Positions 41,807 to 50,627 of a DNA stretch of 64,000 nt are shown in pieces. Under the pieces are notes generated by a model. The model was not told where the DNA came from and ran no database searches. It worked only from the letters and a program-made list of their open reading frames with translations. The position numbers and the translations under genes were made by a program. This DNA comes from Dehalococcoidia bacterium (GTDB lineage Bacteria > Chloroflexota > Dehalococcoidia > Lucifugimonadales > UBA3495), in the NCBI GenBank assembly GCA_022827095.1, contig JAJDTP010000001.1:1-64000 (forward strand), given 5' to 3'. Each line of letters starts with the position of its first letter. Positions within the stretch are counted from its first letter, which is position 1.

Positions 41807-42206
41807 CCAGCTTGTGCCACGCTTCGCGGAAGGCGGTCTCGGCGAAGGCTTCGGGCTGGAGCCACAGGGCTCCGCCGAACTCCTCGTCCAGCCGGCCGTC
41901 TTCACGCACGTCGTTGCGGGAGAGGAGGTAGGTTACGGGGAGGTCAGCAAGGATTTCGGTGCTGATGACCAGGTACTCCCAGTCCCAATCGAGGCCGTCG
42001 GCGTCGTAGAAACGGACGGCCTGGCTGTGTTCCTGGGAATGGAACTTGAGGCGTACCTCGCGGGATAGCTCGGGGATGCCGGCGATGACCTCGTCCTCGT
42101 TGGGGCTGCGGCGAGCGATGAAGCACTGCCAGCCGAGCTCGGCCAGGCGTTCCGCCAGGTAGATGCGTCCGTACTCGCGGACGGTTTTGGGCACGTAGCG
42201 CGGCAT
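41799..42206 (-). CDS. Hypothetical protein, 135 residues
   Basis: Soluble protein with many aromatic and acidic residues (REYGRIYLAERLAELGW, DADGLDWDWEYLVIS). No family recognised. GGAGG lies 9 nt before ATG 42206. Its end overlaps the start of the DUF1385 gene, so they are probably one operon. Confidence 0.6.
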   Translation of the reverse strand: MPRYVPKTVREYGRIYLAERLAELGWQCFIARRSPNEDEVIAGIPELSREVRLKFHSQEHSQAVRFYDADGLDWDWEYLVISTEILADLPVTYLLSRNDVREDGRLDEEFGGALWLQPEAFAETAFREAWHKLDG

Positions 42207-42234
42207 GGGGGCTGCCTCCACGGGTGCTTGGGTT

Positions 42235-42340
42235 GGTGATTACGAGCGTGACGCGGCGGTTGGTTTCGCGGTCACGACGGTGATTGGGATCGGCCGTTGA
42301 CGGCCTAACGAGATTGCCGCGCTGCGCTCGCAATGACATT
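42235..42340. repeat. Family A element, degenerate
   Basis: Right half AACGAGATTGCCGCGCTGCGCTCGCAATGACA is clear; the left half is eroded. Followed by the partial end GAACCGGGTAGAGG. Confidence 0.6.
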
Positions 42341-42381
42341 TATTGAACCGGGTAGAGGTCAGTTTGGTGTCCGTTGATAGC

Positions 42382-42406
42382 AAAACGGGAGCCGATACCG
42401 GCTCCC
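42382..42406 (-). terminator. Rho-independent terminator of the rplU-rpmA-rpmE operon
   Basis: GGGAGCCG (42387-42394) pairs with CGGCTCCC (42399-42406); on the minus strand it is followed by TTTT (42382-42385). Confidence 0.85.
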
Positions 42407-42434
42407 GCCAAAGGGTTCGTTTTGGGGTCGAGGG

Positions 42435-42638
42435 CTAGCCGTCGAGATTGAAGCGGCGGCTAAAACGCTCGATGCGGCCCTGGGTATCGACGATGCGCTG
42501 CTCGCCGGTGTAGAAGGGGTGGCACTTGCCGCAGATCTCGACGCGCATGGCGGGCCTGGTGGCTCCGGTCACGAAGACATTCCCGCAGGAGCAGGTGACT
42601 ACGGCCCTGTAGTACTGGGGATGGATATCAGTTTTCAT
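42435..42638 (-). CDS. rpmE: 50S ribosomal protein bL31, zinc-binding type
   Basis: A 67-residue bL31. Starts [20 protein letters not shown]; the four Cys (CSC, CGKC) form the zinc site of the C+ type. [20 protein letters not shown] is the conserved C-terminal part. Last gene of the operon, 10 bp after rpmA. Confidence 0.96.
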   Translation of the reverse strand: MKTDIHPQYYRAVVTCSCGNVFVTGATRPAMRVEICGKCHPFYTGEQRIVDTQGRIERFSRRFNLDG

Positions 42639-42648
42639 AGTGTTGCCT

Positions 42649-42927
42649 TTATGCCGCTGCGGCTACGGCGTCGGCGACCGGGTAGACGCTCACGCGGCGC
42701 TTGCCACGGGCCTTCCACTCGTAGGTCACCTGGCCGTCGATCTTGGCGAAGAGGGTGTGGTCCTTGCCCACCCCGACGTTGGTGCCGGGATGAATGCGGG
42801 TTCCGCGCTGGCGGACGATGATGGAGCCGCCGGTGACCCGTTCGCCGCCGTATTTCTTGACGCCGAGGCGCTTTGCGTTGCTATCGCGGCCGTTGTTGGT
42901 GCTGCCGCCGGCCTTCTTGTGGGCCAT
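42649..42927 (-). CDS. rpmA: 50S ribosomal protein bL27
   Basis: A 92-residue bL27, starting [20 protein letters not shown] with no extra N-terminal leader, so no protease cleavage is expected, unlike Firmicutes. [20 protein letters not shown] is conserved. Starts 4 bp after rplU. Confidence 0.96.
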   Translation of the reverse strand: MAHKKAGGSTNNGRDSNAKRLGVKKYGGERVTGGSIIVRQRGTRIHPGTNVGVGKDHTLFAKIDGQVTYEWKARGKRRVSVYPVADAVAAAA

Positions 42928-42931
42928 CTCG

Positions 42932-43303
42932 CTATTCTCCTGTCTCGGGCTCGGTCGCGGCCTGGGGTTCGTCTGCTTGGGGCTGGTGTCCAGTGTCGAT
43001 ATCCTGAATGCGGATACGGGTGTAGTTCTGCCGATGCCCCTTCTTGCGGCGGTACCGGGTCTTGGCTTTGTACTTGTAGACGATGATCTTGCGATCTTTG
43101 TAGTGGGACTGGACCTCGGCGATGACGCGGGCGCCTTCCACGGTGGGGGCGCCGAAGCGCATCTGGCCGTCAAGCGACACCGCGAGAACCTCATCGAGGG
43201 CGGTGGTGCTGCCCTCCTCGGCTTCCAGCAGTTCGACGTCGAGCACGTCGCCGGGCGAGACGCGGTACTGCTTGCCGCCGGTTTTAACGATTGCGTAATC
43301 CAT
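42932..43303 (-). CDS. rplU: 50S ribosomal protein bL21
   Basis: A 123-residue bL21: [19 protein letters not shown], then [30 protein letters not shown], with a C-terminal acidic tail ([15 protein letters not shown]) not found in most bL21. First gene of the operon. Confidence 0.95.
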   Translation of the reverse strand: MDYAIVKTGGKQYRVSPGDVLDVELLEAEEGSTTALDEVLAVSLDGQMRFGAPTVEGARVIAEVQSHYKDRKIIVYKYKAKTRYRRKKGHRQNYTRIRIQDIDTGHQPQADEPQAATEPETGE

Positions 43304-43329
43304 TTCGGTAATCTCCCAAACGGCCTACT

Positions 43330-43359
43330 ATTGTAGGTTTGGGGATTTGGCGGTGTCAA
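43330..43359 (-). promoter_or_regulatory. Sigma70 promoter of the ribosomal protein operon
   Basis: On the minus strand: TTGACA (43354-43359), 18-bp spacer, TACAAT (43330-43335). The leader is only about 20 nt. Confidence 0.8.
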
Positions 43360-43399
43360 GGATGGGTGAGTCGCGCGTGAAGCTACTTTGGCGGACCGG

Positions 43400-43445
43400 G
43401 GAAATTTGCATGGATGCACAGGATGCACAGGATAATTTCGTAATT
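43400..43445. repeat. Family C half-element
   Basis: Contains GCATGGATGCACAGGATGCACAGGAT, one arm of family C, with no matching second arm. Confidence 0.55.
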
Positions 43446-43454
43446 GATCGGCGG

Positions 43455-44345
43455 TCAGTCAGCCTCCAGGTCTCGCGCAGGGATCGTGTAGCAATGGACA
43501 CCAGCAGCGTTGGCGTTGCGGCGCTGTCCGCCGGTGATTTCGACACCGGCAACGGCGGCCATAGACTTCAGGCCCGTGAATTCATGAAGATACTCAGCGT
43601 TTCGCCTGGCGCGTTCGATATCTCTCGCCGCGACGGTGAACGATGCTTCCACAGCGACGTAGGCCGGCTGTCCATCGGCATCGCGGACCAGCATAATCAG
43701 GTCGGCTTCGCGAAAGCTGCGCACGTCGTTTTCGTGCTTGCCGGAAGCGCGCGCCATGTTGGCGAAGCTGATGAGCATTCCCCTTGATAGTTGGTCGATG
43801 AGCTGATAGCCCATATCATCCGCGATCAGGTCGGCATCGCGTCGTGCCGTGTTGGAAGCATGGGCTCCGCGGAGATAGCCCAGATGCAGTTCCGATTTGG
43901 CGAGGCGTTCTGCGCCTTCTTGTAAGTGGGCGCGTGACTCTGCGATGAGTTCGTCGTGATTGGCGAGACGTTCTTCGTTCTGTTGCAGGCGGGCGCGTGA
44001 CTCTGCGTTGAGCTGCTTCAGCTCAGCGAGCATAACCTCCTGGTTGGCGAGACGTTCCTCGCCCTGTTGCAGGCGGGCGCGCGACTCTGCGATGAGCTCG
44101 TCGTGGTTGGCGAGACGTTCCTCGCCCTGTTGGAGGCGGACGCGGGACTCTGCGATGAGTTCGTCGTGGTTGGCAAGACGTTCCTCACCTTGTTGGAGAC
44201 GGGCGGAAACCGCATCGTTAACTTCGGTTTGTTTGAAGCCGAACTCCCTCAGTGTCTCGACAACCTCGTCCAGCCGTCGGACTATGGCCCGCCCCTCGGG
44301 TGTCAGGTTTTCGGGAACCTGATCCCGTCCTTCCGGCGTGCTCAT
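43455..44345 (-). CDS. Coiled-coil repeat protein with a nuclease-like C-terminal domain
   Basis: A 296-residue protein. Residues 45-150 contain five copies of a 21-residue unit, [21 protein letters not shown] (one copy has a 7-residue insert), which corresponds to 63-bp DNA repeats near 43930-44215. The unit predicts a long coiled coil. The C-terminal 140 residues ([52 protein letters not shown]) look like a PD-(D/E)XK-type fold with Asp and Glu in VEAS, as in DUF3782-like proteins. GGGAGG precedes ATG 44345. Copy number may vary between strains. Confidence 0.6.
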   Translation of the reverse strand: MSTPEGRDQVPENLTPEGRAIVRRLDEVVETLREFGFKQTEVNDAVSARLQQGEERLANHDELIAESRVRLQQGEERLANHDELIAESRARLQQGEERLANQEVMLAELKQLNAESRARLQQNEERLANHDELIAESRAHLQEGAERLAKSELHLGYLRGAHASNTARRDADLIADDMGYQLIDQLSRGMLISFANMARASGKHENDVRSFREADLIMLVRDADGQPAYVAVEASFTVAARDIERARRNAEYLHEFTGLKSMAAVAGVEITGGQRRNANAAGVHCYTIPARDLEAD

Positions 44346-44523
44346 GTATACCCTCCCGTAGATGTGTTGCCTACCCGGAAAGCATAGCAGATGCGAGCTT
44401 TGTCCCGGAAATGCTGATGGTGCTTGGAGGCGACCGCAGCACAGGCGATGGGCTGCGGTCGCCGGAAATGATGATCAGGGTGTTGTGGCGGTTGGCCTCC
44501 TGAGGTTTGAGGGTGTGCAGGCG

Positions 44524-44670
44524 ATGTTTTCCAGAGTGTTGACCAGGTTCCGAGCGGTTATCAGCCCTACGGCCGGAGGATTTGCGCTTTGGTTTTTTGC
44601 TCTCATTGTCCATGCCTGGAGCATGGCGGGCTGTGGCGGGCCCGGTGGCCGAGGAGACTACACCGGTTAG
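44524..44670 (+). pseudogene. Possible lipoprotein gene remnant
   Basis: Encodes MFSRVLTRFRAVIS, then a hydrophobic stretch and a lipobox-like WSMAGCGGPGG, and stops at TAG 44668-44670. The frame then stays open for 46 more codons, to a TAA just past 44808. This looks like the start of a lipoprotein cut by a stop codon, but it is too short to be sure. The region 44346-44926 holds nothing else except a small palindrome. Confidence 0.25.
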
Positions 44671-44886
44671 AGTGGCCGGCGGCAGTCCACTGCGAAGGCC
44701 GTTAGCGACTTGGATGCTGATGGGCTGGCCGTGAACGCTGGGAACCTGGTCGAAGGGTACGGATTTTTCGCCTGCGGATTCATGATAGCACGGGCGTTCT
44801 GCCGGGTGTAAGGGTGGGGGTGTCAGGGATTTCGGGGCCGACCTGGGGAAGCAAACAAGGAGGGACCGACGTCCGTGAGAGCGCGT

Positions 44887-44904
44887 GGCGAATAATTATT
44901 CGCC
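44887..44904. repeat. Perfect 18-bp palindrome
   Basis: GGCGAATAATTATTCGCC, a perfect dyad, in the gap downstream of the first NCS2 gene. A related GGGGGCGAA/TTCGCCCCC hairpin lies at 59776. It may act as a bidirectional transcription stop or be a REP-like element. Confidence 0.55.
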
Positions 44905-44926
44905 CCACAATCAGGGGATCCACTTC

Positions 44927-45116
44927 CTCACGCGTACCCGCTTTAAACGGCGACCGGGGTAATTTTACATCGATACACAGGATGGACAGGATTTGATTGA
45001 TTATTGTCAGCCCCCCGGATGCCGGGACGCTGCTGTGAGCAGAACGCCGCGACGGTATCGCCAGCATCCTATTCATCCTGTCCATCGATGCAAAAGACAA
45101 AATCGGTACGCGTGAG
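44927..45116. mobile_element. MITE-like family C element with perfect ends and 9-bp target duplication
   Basis: A 190-bp element. It starts CTCACGCGTACC and ends GGTACGCGTGAG, a perfect 12-bp terminal inverted repeat. ATCCACTTC is repeated at 44918-44926 and 45117-45125. The right duplication overlaps the last codons of the NCS2 gene. The core is the family C type, with family C arms at 44960 and 45068. No coding capacity. Confidence 0.9.
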
Positions 45117-45123
45117 ATCCACT

Positions 45124-46857
45124 TCAGGCGGCCGAGACGCTGACGGTTACGACGTCCAGGCCGTGGTACTTCTGGTGGCGGACTGACGAGGCGTAGTGGT
45201 GGAGGAGGCGGAAGGAGACCTCGCCGTCGTCGGGAACCGGAGGAAGGGCGCTGAGGTAGGTGAGGCGATCCTCGACGTTTTCGCCGTCCAGGGTTGATGC
45301 GAATTCCAGCTCGATACCGTCGGACTCCTGGCGCGCTCGGACGGTGAGGTACCTGGGGGTTTCGGGATCGCCGGGATCCGCGCGGGACACGATGGCGAGG
45401 GTTTCCTCCGCCGCTGCGGTCACACGGTTGGTGTCCGCGGCGTTCCAGCCGAGACTTTCCGCAAAGCCACGCAGGACGTTGTCGACCTGCTGCGGGGCTT
45501 GTTCGTCCAGCTTCAGCCGGATGCGCCGCCGGTGCCCGCCAGTCAGCTCCATGGCCGCCGCGAGGAGCATCGCCACCAGGCCGCCGGCGGTCATGCCGTT
45601 GCCCAGCAGGACACTCCAGAAGCCGTCGCCCAGGAGATCGGGAAAGATCACTCCGTTTTGGAAGCCCACACCGACCCAGAAGGATAATCCGACGATCGCG
45701 GCCTTGCGGTGGTCGAGGCCGTCGCGCACGACGATGCGCATGCCCTGGACAAAGAGCAGGGCGATAAGGATGCCCACGTAAGCGGCAGCCACAGGCGAAG
45801 GGATGGCGATGAGGAGGGCCGTCGCCTTGGGGAAGAAAGCCAGGACGATGAAGATCACGCCAACCACGATGCCGACGCGGCGCGCGGCCATGCCGGTGAT
45901 TTCGACCAGGGGAATGGTGCCGGAGTAGGTGGTGTTGGGCAGGGTGCCGGCGATACCCGAGAGGAGATTGCCCAAGCCATCGGCGTTGAGTGCGCCCTGC
46001 ACCACTCGATAGTCGGTGGCGGTGGGACGGCGGCGGGAAACGCGCTGGATGGCCACGCCGTCGCCGATGGTCTCGATTGCGCCGACGATGGTCACGATGA
46101 TGAAGGCTGGCAGCAGTGCCCAGAATTGGTGGCCGGGAGTAAAGTCCAGGCCGGGCCAGGACCCGAGCTGAACACCGAACCAGGGGGCGTCGAGCACGAT
46201 TTGCGGGTCGTACAGGCCGAGAGGCGCGGCGACCGCGCAACCGACGACAATGCCGATGAGAGGGGCCCAGAGGCGCAGGGATTTCGGACCGCGGAGCACC
46301 AGCGCAAGGACGGCAACCAGAGTGATCGCGGCCACCACGGGACCGGCGAGATCCGACGTTGCTTCGGGCGCGTCGGTCAGCATGTCAAAGACGATGGGCA
46401 TGACGGTGGCGGCGATGAGCATGATCACCGTGCCGGTAACCACCGGGGTGAAGATGCGTCGCAGCGTGGGCAGGCCGGCGGCCAGCGCGAACTGGACCAG
46501 CGAGGAAACGACGATGAGGCTCGCCATGACCGCGGGTCCGGCCTGCAGCAAGGCCGCGGCGCAGATCGCGATGAATGTGCCCGAGGTGCCCATCACCAGG
46601 ACGTGGCCCGCGCCGAACCGCCAGAACCGCACGGCCTGCAGGATGGTGTTGGCGCCGCTGATCAGAAGCGCGGCGAAGACGCCCCAGGAGATGTAGTCGT
46701 CAGGCTGTCCCGCGATGCGGAACACGATGACGACAGTCAGGACGATACTGCCGATCATGACGAGTGCGCCCTGGAATCCGGCGCCGATCAGAAGGGACCG
46801 GGGTGGCTTTTCGTTGGGTTCGAAGCGAACGCTGTCGTTTATCGGTGATATATCCAT
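45124..46857 (-). CDS. NCS2-family permease fused to an RsbW-like ATPase-fold domain
   Basis: A 577-residue protein. Residues 1-450 are an NCS2 (xanthine/uracil-type) permease with 12-14 helices: FGAGHVLVMGTSGTFIA, GAIETIGDGVAIQRVSRR, and PNTTYSGTIPLVEITGMAARRVG. The remaining 125 residues (LDEQAPQQVDNVLRGFAESLGWNAADTNRVTAAAEETLAIV, ending SVRHQKYHGLDVVTVSV) have the helix-AAEETL-strand plan of anti-sigma-factor kinases (HATPase_c_2), with the E of AAEE where these proteins coordinate Mg-ATP. The glycine-rich lid is weak. A paralogue is at 47369. GAGG precedes ATG 46857. Substrate inferred as a purine or pyrimidine base. Confidence 0.8.
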   Translation of the reverse strand: MDISPINDSVRFEPNEKPPRSLLIGAGFQGALVMIGSIVLTVVIVFRIAGQPDDYISWGVFAALLISGANTILQAVRFWRFGAGHVLVMGTSGTFIAICAAALLQAGPAVMASLIVVSSLVQFALAAGLPTLRRIFTPVVTGTVIMLIAATVMPIVFDMLTDAPEATSDLAGPVVAAITLVAVLALVLRGPKSLRLWAPLIGIVVGCAVAAPLGLYDPQIVLDAPWFGVQLGSWPGLDFTPGHQFWALLPAFIIVTIVGAIETIGDGVAIQRVSRRRPTATDYRVVQGALNADGLGNLLSGIAGTLPNTTYSGTIPLVEITGMAARRVGIVVGVIFIVLAFFPKATALLIAIPSPVAAAYVGILIALLFVQGMRIVVRDGLDHRKAAIVGLSFWVGVGFQNGVIFPDLLGDGFWSVLLGNGMTAGGLVAMLLAAAMELTGGHRRRIRLKLDEQAPQQVDNVLRGFAESLGWNAADTNRVTAAAEETLAIVSRADPGDPETPRYLTVRARQESDGIELEFASTLDGENVEDRLTYLSALPPVPDDGEVSFRLLHHYASSVRHQKYHGLDVVTVSVSAA

Positions 46858-47059
46858 GAGTTATGCCTCGTTTGTGCCTGTTATGGGCCGCTCGTTCGAT
46901 TTTTATTGCTGTTCTGATGGTCAACTTACTTTGAGGACATATACGGCTCCTGATGATGACGGTTCCAACACTTTATGGATTTCATTATGGCAACGAGTTG
47001 CCTGATTGGGCAAGTTGCCGGCCTCAGTAGGTAGCGTTCCGTTTCAGGTGGTTTGTTGG

Positions 47060-47150
47060 CATGGATGAACAGGATGGGCAAGGATTTTCAGATGCGAGGG
47101 ATTCCTGGATTCCGGCGAAAGCCGGAATGACGGTTCCAACTGAGGAAGGC
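47060..47150. repeat. Family C arm joined to a family B hairpin
   Basis: GCATGGATGAACAGGATGGGC followed by GGATTCCGGCGAAAGCCGGAATGACGGTTCCAACT. The same join occurs at 61033-61115, so the pair is moved or copied as a unit. Confidence 0.65.
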
Positions 47151-47152
47151 CT

Positions 47153-47288
47153 ATGTCATTACGAGCGCAGCGCGGCAATCTCGTTGGCGTAGGGGAGTCC
47201 TCTGGGGGCAGACGTTGCTGCTGCGGCATCGAGATTGCCACGGCGCAAGCGCCTCGCAATGACAACCTCCTGAATTCTGAACAACTAC
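47153..47288. repeat. Family A element, reverse orientation
   Basis: Right side CAACCTCCTGAATTCTGAAC is the exact reverse complement of the left side of the element at 31695. The left end is lost, replaced by the C/B repeat. The gap 46858-47368 is filled by these repeats. Confidence 0.7.
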
Positions 47289-47306
47289 GCCTCAGTGGCG
47301 GTGATC

Positions 47307-47345
47307 AAAAGAAATGCCCGGCCGCCGAGGAATTGCGACCGGGCA
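47307..47345 (-). terminator. Rho-independent terminator of the second NCS2 gene
   Basis: TGCCCGG (47315-47321) pairs with CCGGGCA (47339-47345); on the minus strand TTTCTTTT follows. Confidence 0.75.
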
Positions 47346-47368
47346 CATGAAGGCGGCGTGCATTCGCG

Positions 47369-49108
47369 TCACGCGGCGCTGGCGACGCTGACGGTTACGA
47401 CGTCGAGGCCGTGGTATTTCTGGTGGCGGACGGAGGAGGCGTAGTGGCGCAGGAGGCGGAAGGAGACCTCGCCGTCGTCGGGGACCGGGGGCAGGGCGCT
47501 GAGGTAGGTGAGGTGGTCCTCGACGTTCGCGCCGTCCAGGGCGGAGATGAACTCCAGCTCCACGTTTCGGCCCTCGCGACGGGCGTTGATGGTGAGGCGC
47601 TTGGGCGCGTCTGACGTCTCCGGATCGTCGTCCTGGGCGAGGATGGTGAGGGTCTCCTCGCCGGCGGCGGCCAGACGGTCGGAGGCTTCCGAGTTCCACT
47701 GGATGCGCGAGGCGAAGGCGCGGAGGAAGTCGTCCACCTGCTGGGGGGCGTCGTCGTTCATGGGGACGCGGAGGCGGCGGCGACGGGGCTTGCTGAGCTC
47801 GACGAAGGCCATGAGCCCCACGGCGACGATGGCGCCGGAGGTCATGCCGTTGCCGAGCAGGACGCCGAGGAAGCCTTCGCCCAGGAGTTCGGGGAAAATG
47901 ACGCCGTTCTGGAACCCGACGCCGACCCAGAAGGCGATGCCGGCCACGGTGGCCTTGCGGTGGTCGAGTCCGTCCTGGACGATGATCCGCAAACCCTGGA
48001 CAAAGAGCAGGGCGATGAGGATGCCCACGTAGGCGGCAGCCACGGGCGATGGGATGGCGATGAGGAGAGCCGTCGCCTTGGGGAAGAAGGCCAGGATGAT
48101 GAAGATGACGCCGACCACGATGCCGACGCGACGGGCGGCGATGCCCGTAACCTCGGCCAGGGAAATGCTGGTGGAGTAAGTGGTGTTGGGCAGGGTGCCG
48201 GCGAGGCCGGACAGGAGGTTGCCCACGCCGTCGGTGTTGAGGGCGCCCTGAACGACCCGATAGTCGGTAGCCTGGGGCCGGCGTCGGGAAACGCGCTGGA
48301 TGGCGACGCCGTCGCCGATGGTCTCGATGGCGCCGACGAAGGTGACGACGATGAAGGCGGGCAGGAGGGCCCAGAACTCCACGCCGGGGGTGAAGTCGAA
48401 GCCGGGCCAGGCGCCGAAGGGCACGCCGAACCAGGGGGCGTCCTTGATGTACTGGACGTCGTACATGCCGAAGAAGGCGGAAACCGCGCAGCCGACGATG
48501 ATGCCAAAGACCGGGGACCAGAGCCGCAACGACGCCGGGGCGCGGAGGACGAGGAGGACGACAACCAGGATGGTGACTATCGCCACCAGCGGAGGAGCAA
48601 AGGTAGCGGTGCCCTCGGGGGCGTCGCTGAGCATGTCGAACACAATGGGCATGATGGTGGCGGCGATAAGCATGATCACGGTGCCGGAGACCACCGGGGT
48701 GAATATGCTGCGCAGCACGGAGAGTCGGGCGGCCAGGGCGAACTGGAACAGGGCCGATACGACGACGAGGCTGGCCATCAGGGCCGGGCCGCCCTGGATC
48801 AGCGCGGCGACACACACGGCGAAGAAGGCGCCTGAGGTGCCCATCATCAGGATATGTCCGGCGCCGATGCGCCAGAGGCGGGCGGACTGGAGGATGGTGG
48901 TGATGCCGCTGATGAGCAGGGCGGCGAAGACGCCCCAGGCGATGTAGTTCGCGGGCTGTTCCGCGATGCGGAAGACGATGACGACGCCCAGAACTATCCC
49001 GCCGATGATCAGCAGGGCGGCCTGGAAGCCGGCGCCGATGGTCAACAGGGCGGGAGGATGTTCGTCAGGTTCGTAACGAATGTGTTCATTCACTGGTGTT
49101 GCAGCCAA
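47369..49108 (-). CDS. Second NCS2 permease-ATPase-fold fusion
   Basis: A 579-residue tandem paralogue of the gene at 45124, similar along the whole length, including the C-terminal domain (NDDAPQQVDDFLRAFASRIQWN, AAGEETLTIL and YHGLDVVTVSV). Start is TTG 49108 with GGAG 8 nt upstream; the codons for VNEH contain a GTG but lack a ribosome site. The most conserved part is YLSALPPVPDDGEVSFRLL. Conservation of the tail in both copies argues for function. The two genes are separated by 511 bp of repeats, and each has its own end. Confidence 0.8.
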   Translation of the reverse strand: MAATPVNEHIRYEPDEHPPALLTIGAGFQAALLIIGGIVLGVVIVFRIAEQPANYIAWGVFAALLISGITTILQSARLWRIGAGHILMMGTSGAFFAVCVAALIQGGPALMASLVVVSALFQFALAARLSVLRSIFTPVVSGTVIMLIAATIMPIVFDMLSDAPEGTATFAPPLVAIVTILVVVLLVLRAPASLRLWSPVFGIIVGCAVSAFFGMYDVQYIKDAPWFGVPFGAWPGFDFTPGVEFWALLPAFIVVTFVGAIETIGDGVAIQRVSRRRPQATDYRVVQGALNTDGVGNLLSGLAGTLPNTTYSTSISLAEVTGIAARRVGIVVGVIFIILAFFPKATALLIAIPSPVAAAYVGILIALLFVQGLRIIVQDGLDHRKATVAGIAFWVGVGFQNGVIFPELLGEGFLGVLLGNGMTSGAIVAVGLMAFVELSKPRRRRLRVPMNDDAPQQVDDFLRAFASRIQWNSEASDRLAAAGEETLTILAQDDDPETSDAPKRLTINARREGRNVELEFISALDGANVEDHLTYLSALPPVPDDGEVSFRLLRHYASSVRHQKYHGLDVVTVSVASAA

Positions 49109-49271
49109 GAGTCACGCTCCAAATACATGCGTCGGGTTATGGTCGTCCCGATTTGGGCAAGTGTTTAAGTACGTGGTTATCCGATCTTATGCGAACGCAA
49201 GTATCTTATCCCGACTGTCAATGGCGCAACACCATTGGGAGACAGGGTAGCGTTCGGTTTCGGGTGGTTTC

Positions 49272-49515
49272 TTGGCATGGATGGACAGGATAGACGGGAT
49301 GGTATGAGTTGGATGATGGCAACCGGTCCGTCTTCGAAAACCATTCCATAGCCGTAAGCTGCATGTCCCTTTTCCGTCGCCTTGCCGCCATTGGAGTGCC
49401 GCTGCTGCCCGCCTCGACCCGGAACCACGATAGCAGCGCAGGGCATCAATTGAATCTTGTTCATCCCGTGCATCCATGCAAGTTGTTCCTCCGCTGTAAA
49501 GCGGGTACGCGTGAG
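49272..49515. repeat. Family C long element
   Basis: Arms at 49275 (GCATGGATGGACAGGATAGACGGGAT) and 49455 (CTTGTTCATCCCGTGCATCCATGC) bracket about 150 bp, ending GCGGGTACGCGTGAG at 49501-49515. The 49109-49560 gap has no gene. Confidence 0.7.
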
Positions 49516-49560
49516 TCTGGGTTCAGGTCGTCAGGTATCTCAACAGGGTTGGTTCTCGGT

Positions 49561-49589
49561 TTGCGCGGCCCGGTTGGCGGGCATACAAT
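49561..49589 (+). promoter_or_regulatory. Promoter of the SMP-30 gene
   Basis: TTGCGC (49561-49566), 17-bp spacer, TACAAT (49584-49589); leader of about 64 nt. Confidence 0.65.
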
Positions 49590-49659
49590 GGCGGGGCGAG
49601 CTACGCAAGTATCCCGGGCGTTGCGGGGAGCGACGCCTGAAGCAACAGGAGGCCCAACC

Positions 49660-50562
49660 ATGCCAATCGAAAAGTTGTCTTCTGCCCTGGACGCCATCAT
49701 CGACACCGACGCACCCATTGAGGAGCATGGGTCGGGGTTCGGCGGCGCCGAAGGACCGGCCGAGGGGCCGCTATGGTGGAGCGACGGCGGATACCTGCTG
49801 TTCAGCGACATCCACAACAACCGACGCATGCGGTACACGCCCGGCTCGGGCGTCACGGTGGAAGCCGAACCGGTGAACCGGCACAACGGCTTGACCCGCG
49901 ACCTGCAGGGTCGATTGATCGCAGCCGAACACGACGGCCGGCGGGTGAGCCGGCTGGAACACGACGGTTCGACCACGGTGCTGGCCAACCAGTTCCAAGG
50001 TCGGCAGTTGAACCGGCCCAACGACGTGGTGGTGAAGTCGGACGGGAGCATCTACTTCACCGATCCGTGGACGTTCCGACGGCCTCGGGAGCAGTGGGAG
50101 CAGACCATCTCGGGCGTGTACCGCATTTCGCCCGACCTGGGTACGCTGACGCTGCTGGTGAGCGACTTCGTTGTTCCCAACGGCCTGGCGTTCAATCCCG
50201 ACGAGACCGTGCTGTACATCAACGACTCGCGCCGGGGGATCATCCGCGCCTTCGACGTGCAGGACGACGGGTCGATATCGCTGGCATCGGACCGGCTGTT
50301 CAAGGACCTGCGTGGCGAGCGCGAGGGCGTGCCGGACGGGATGAAGGTGGACGTTGAGGGCAACGTGTACTGCGGCGGCAGCGGCGGCCTGCACATCATG
50401 AACGCGGGCGGCGAGACCCTGGGCATCGTGGTGCACGGGCAGCCGGCGACGACGAATCTGTGCTTCGGCGGCGACGACTGGAAGACGCTGTACTTCACCA
50501 GCCGGAACACCGTGGGCAGCGTGCCGGTGAAGATTGCCGGCGTGCCCGTGCCGGCGAAATAG
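49660..50562 (+). CDS. SMP-30/gluconolactonase family protein
   Basis: A 300-residue six-bladed beta-propeller lactonase. Metal ligands: Glu in GAEGPAEGPLWW, Asn in RPNDVVVKSDGSIYFTDP, Asn in VPNGLAFNPDETVLYINDS and Asp in EGVPDGMKVD, all present. It would open a sugar or other lactone. CAGGAGG precedes ATG 49660. No obvious partner next to it. Confidence 0.88.
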   Translation: MPIEKLSSALDAIIDTDAPIEEHGSGFGGAEGPAEGPLWWSDGGYLLFSDIHNNRRMRYTPGSGVTVEAEPVNRHNGLTRDLQGRLIAAEHDGRRVSRLEHDGSTTVLANQFQGRQLNRPNDVVVKSDGSIYFTDPWTFRRPREQWEQTISGVYRISPDLGTLTLLVSDFVVPNGLAFNPDETVLYINDSRRGIIRAFDVQDDGSISLASDRLFKDLRGEREGVPDGMKVDVEGNVYCGGSGGLHIMNAGGETLGIVVHGQPATTNLCFGGDDWKTLYFTSRNTVGSVPVKIAGVPVPAK

Positions 50563-50627
50563 GGAGGGAAGGGAACACGGCGGGGTGGACGATGTTCACC
50601 CCGCATACTAGGCTTGTGGCGGGGGAA

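Noticed and set aside
43930-44215. Regular short repeats that resemble a CRISPR array
   Set aside because: Repeats are direct, adjacent, in frame with a protein and have no unique spacers; no cas genes are present.
46856-47005. 50-codon plus-strand ORF starting at the NCS2 start codon
   Set aside because: It overlaps the NCS2 start on the other strand, has no ribosome site and no recognisable features.
47292-48815. 507-codon Arg/Pro-rich ORF overlapping the second NCS2 gene
   Set aside because: Out-of-frame shadow on the same strand; the NCS2 frame matches its paralogue over the full length.
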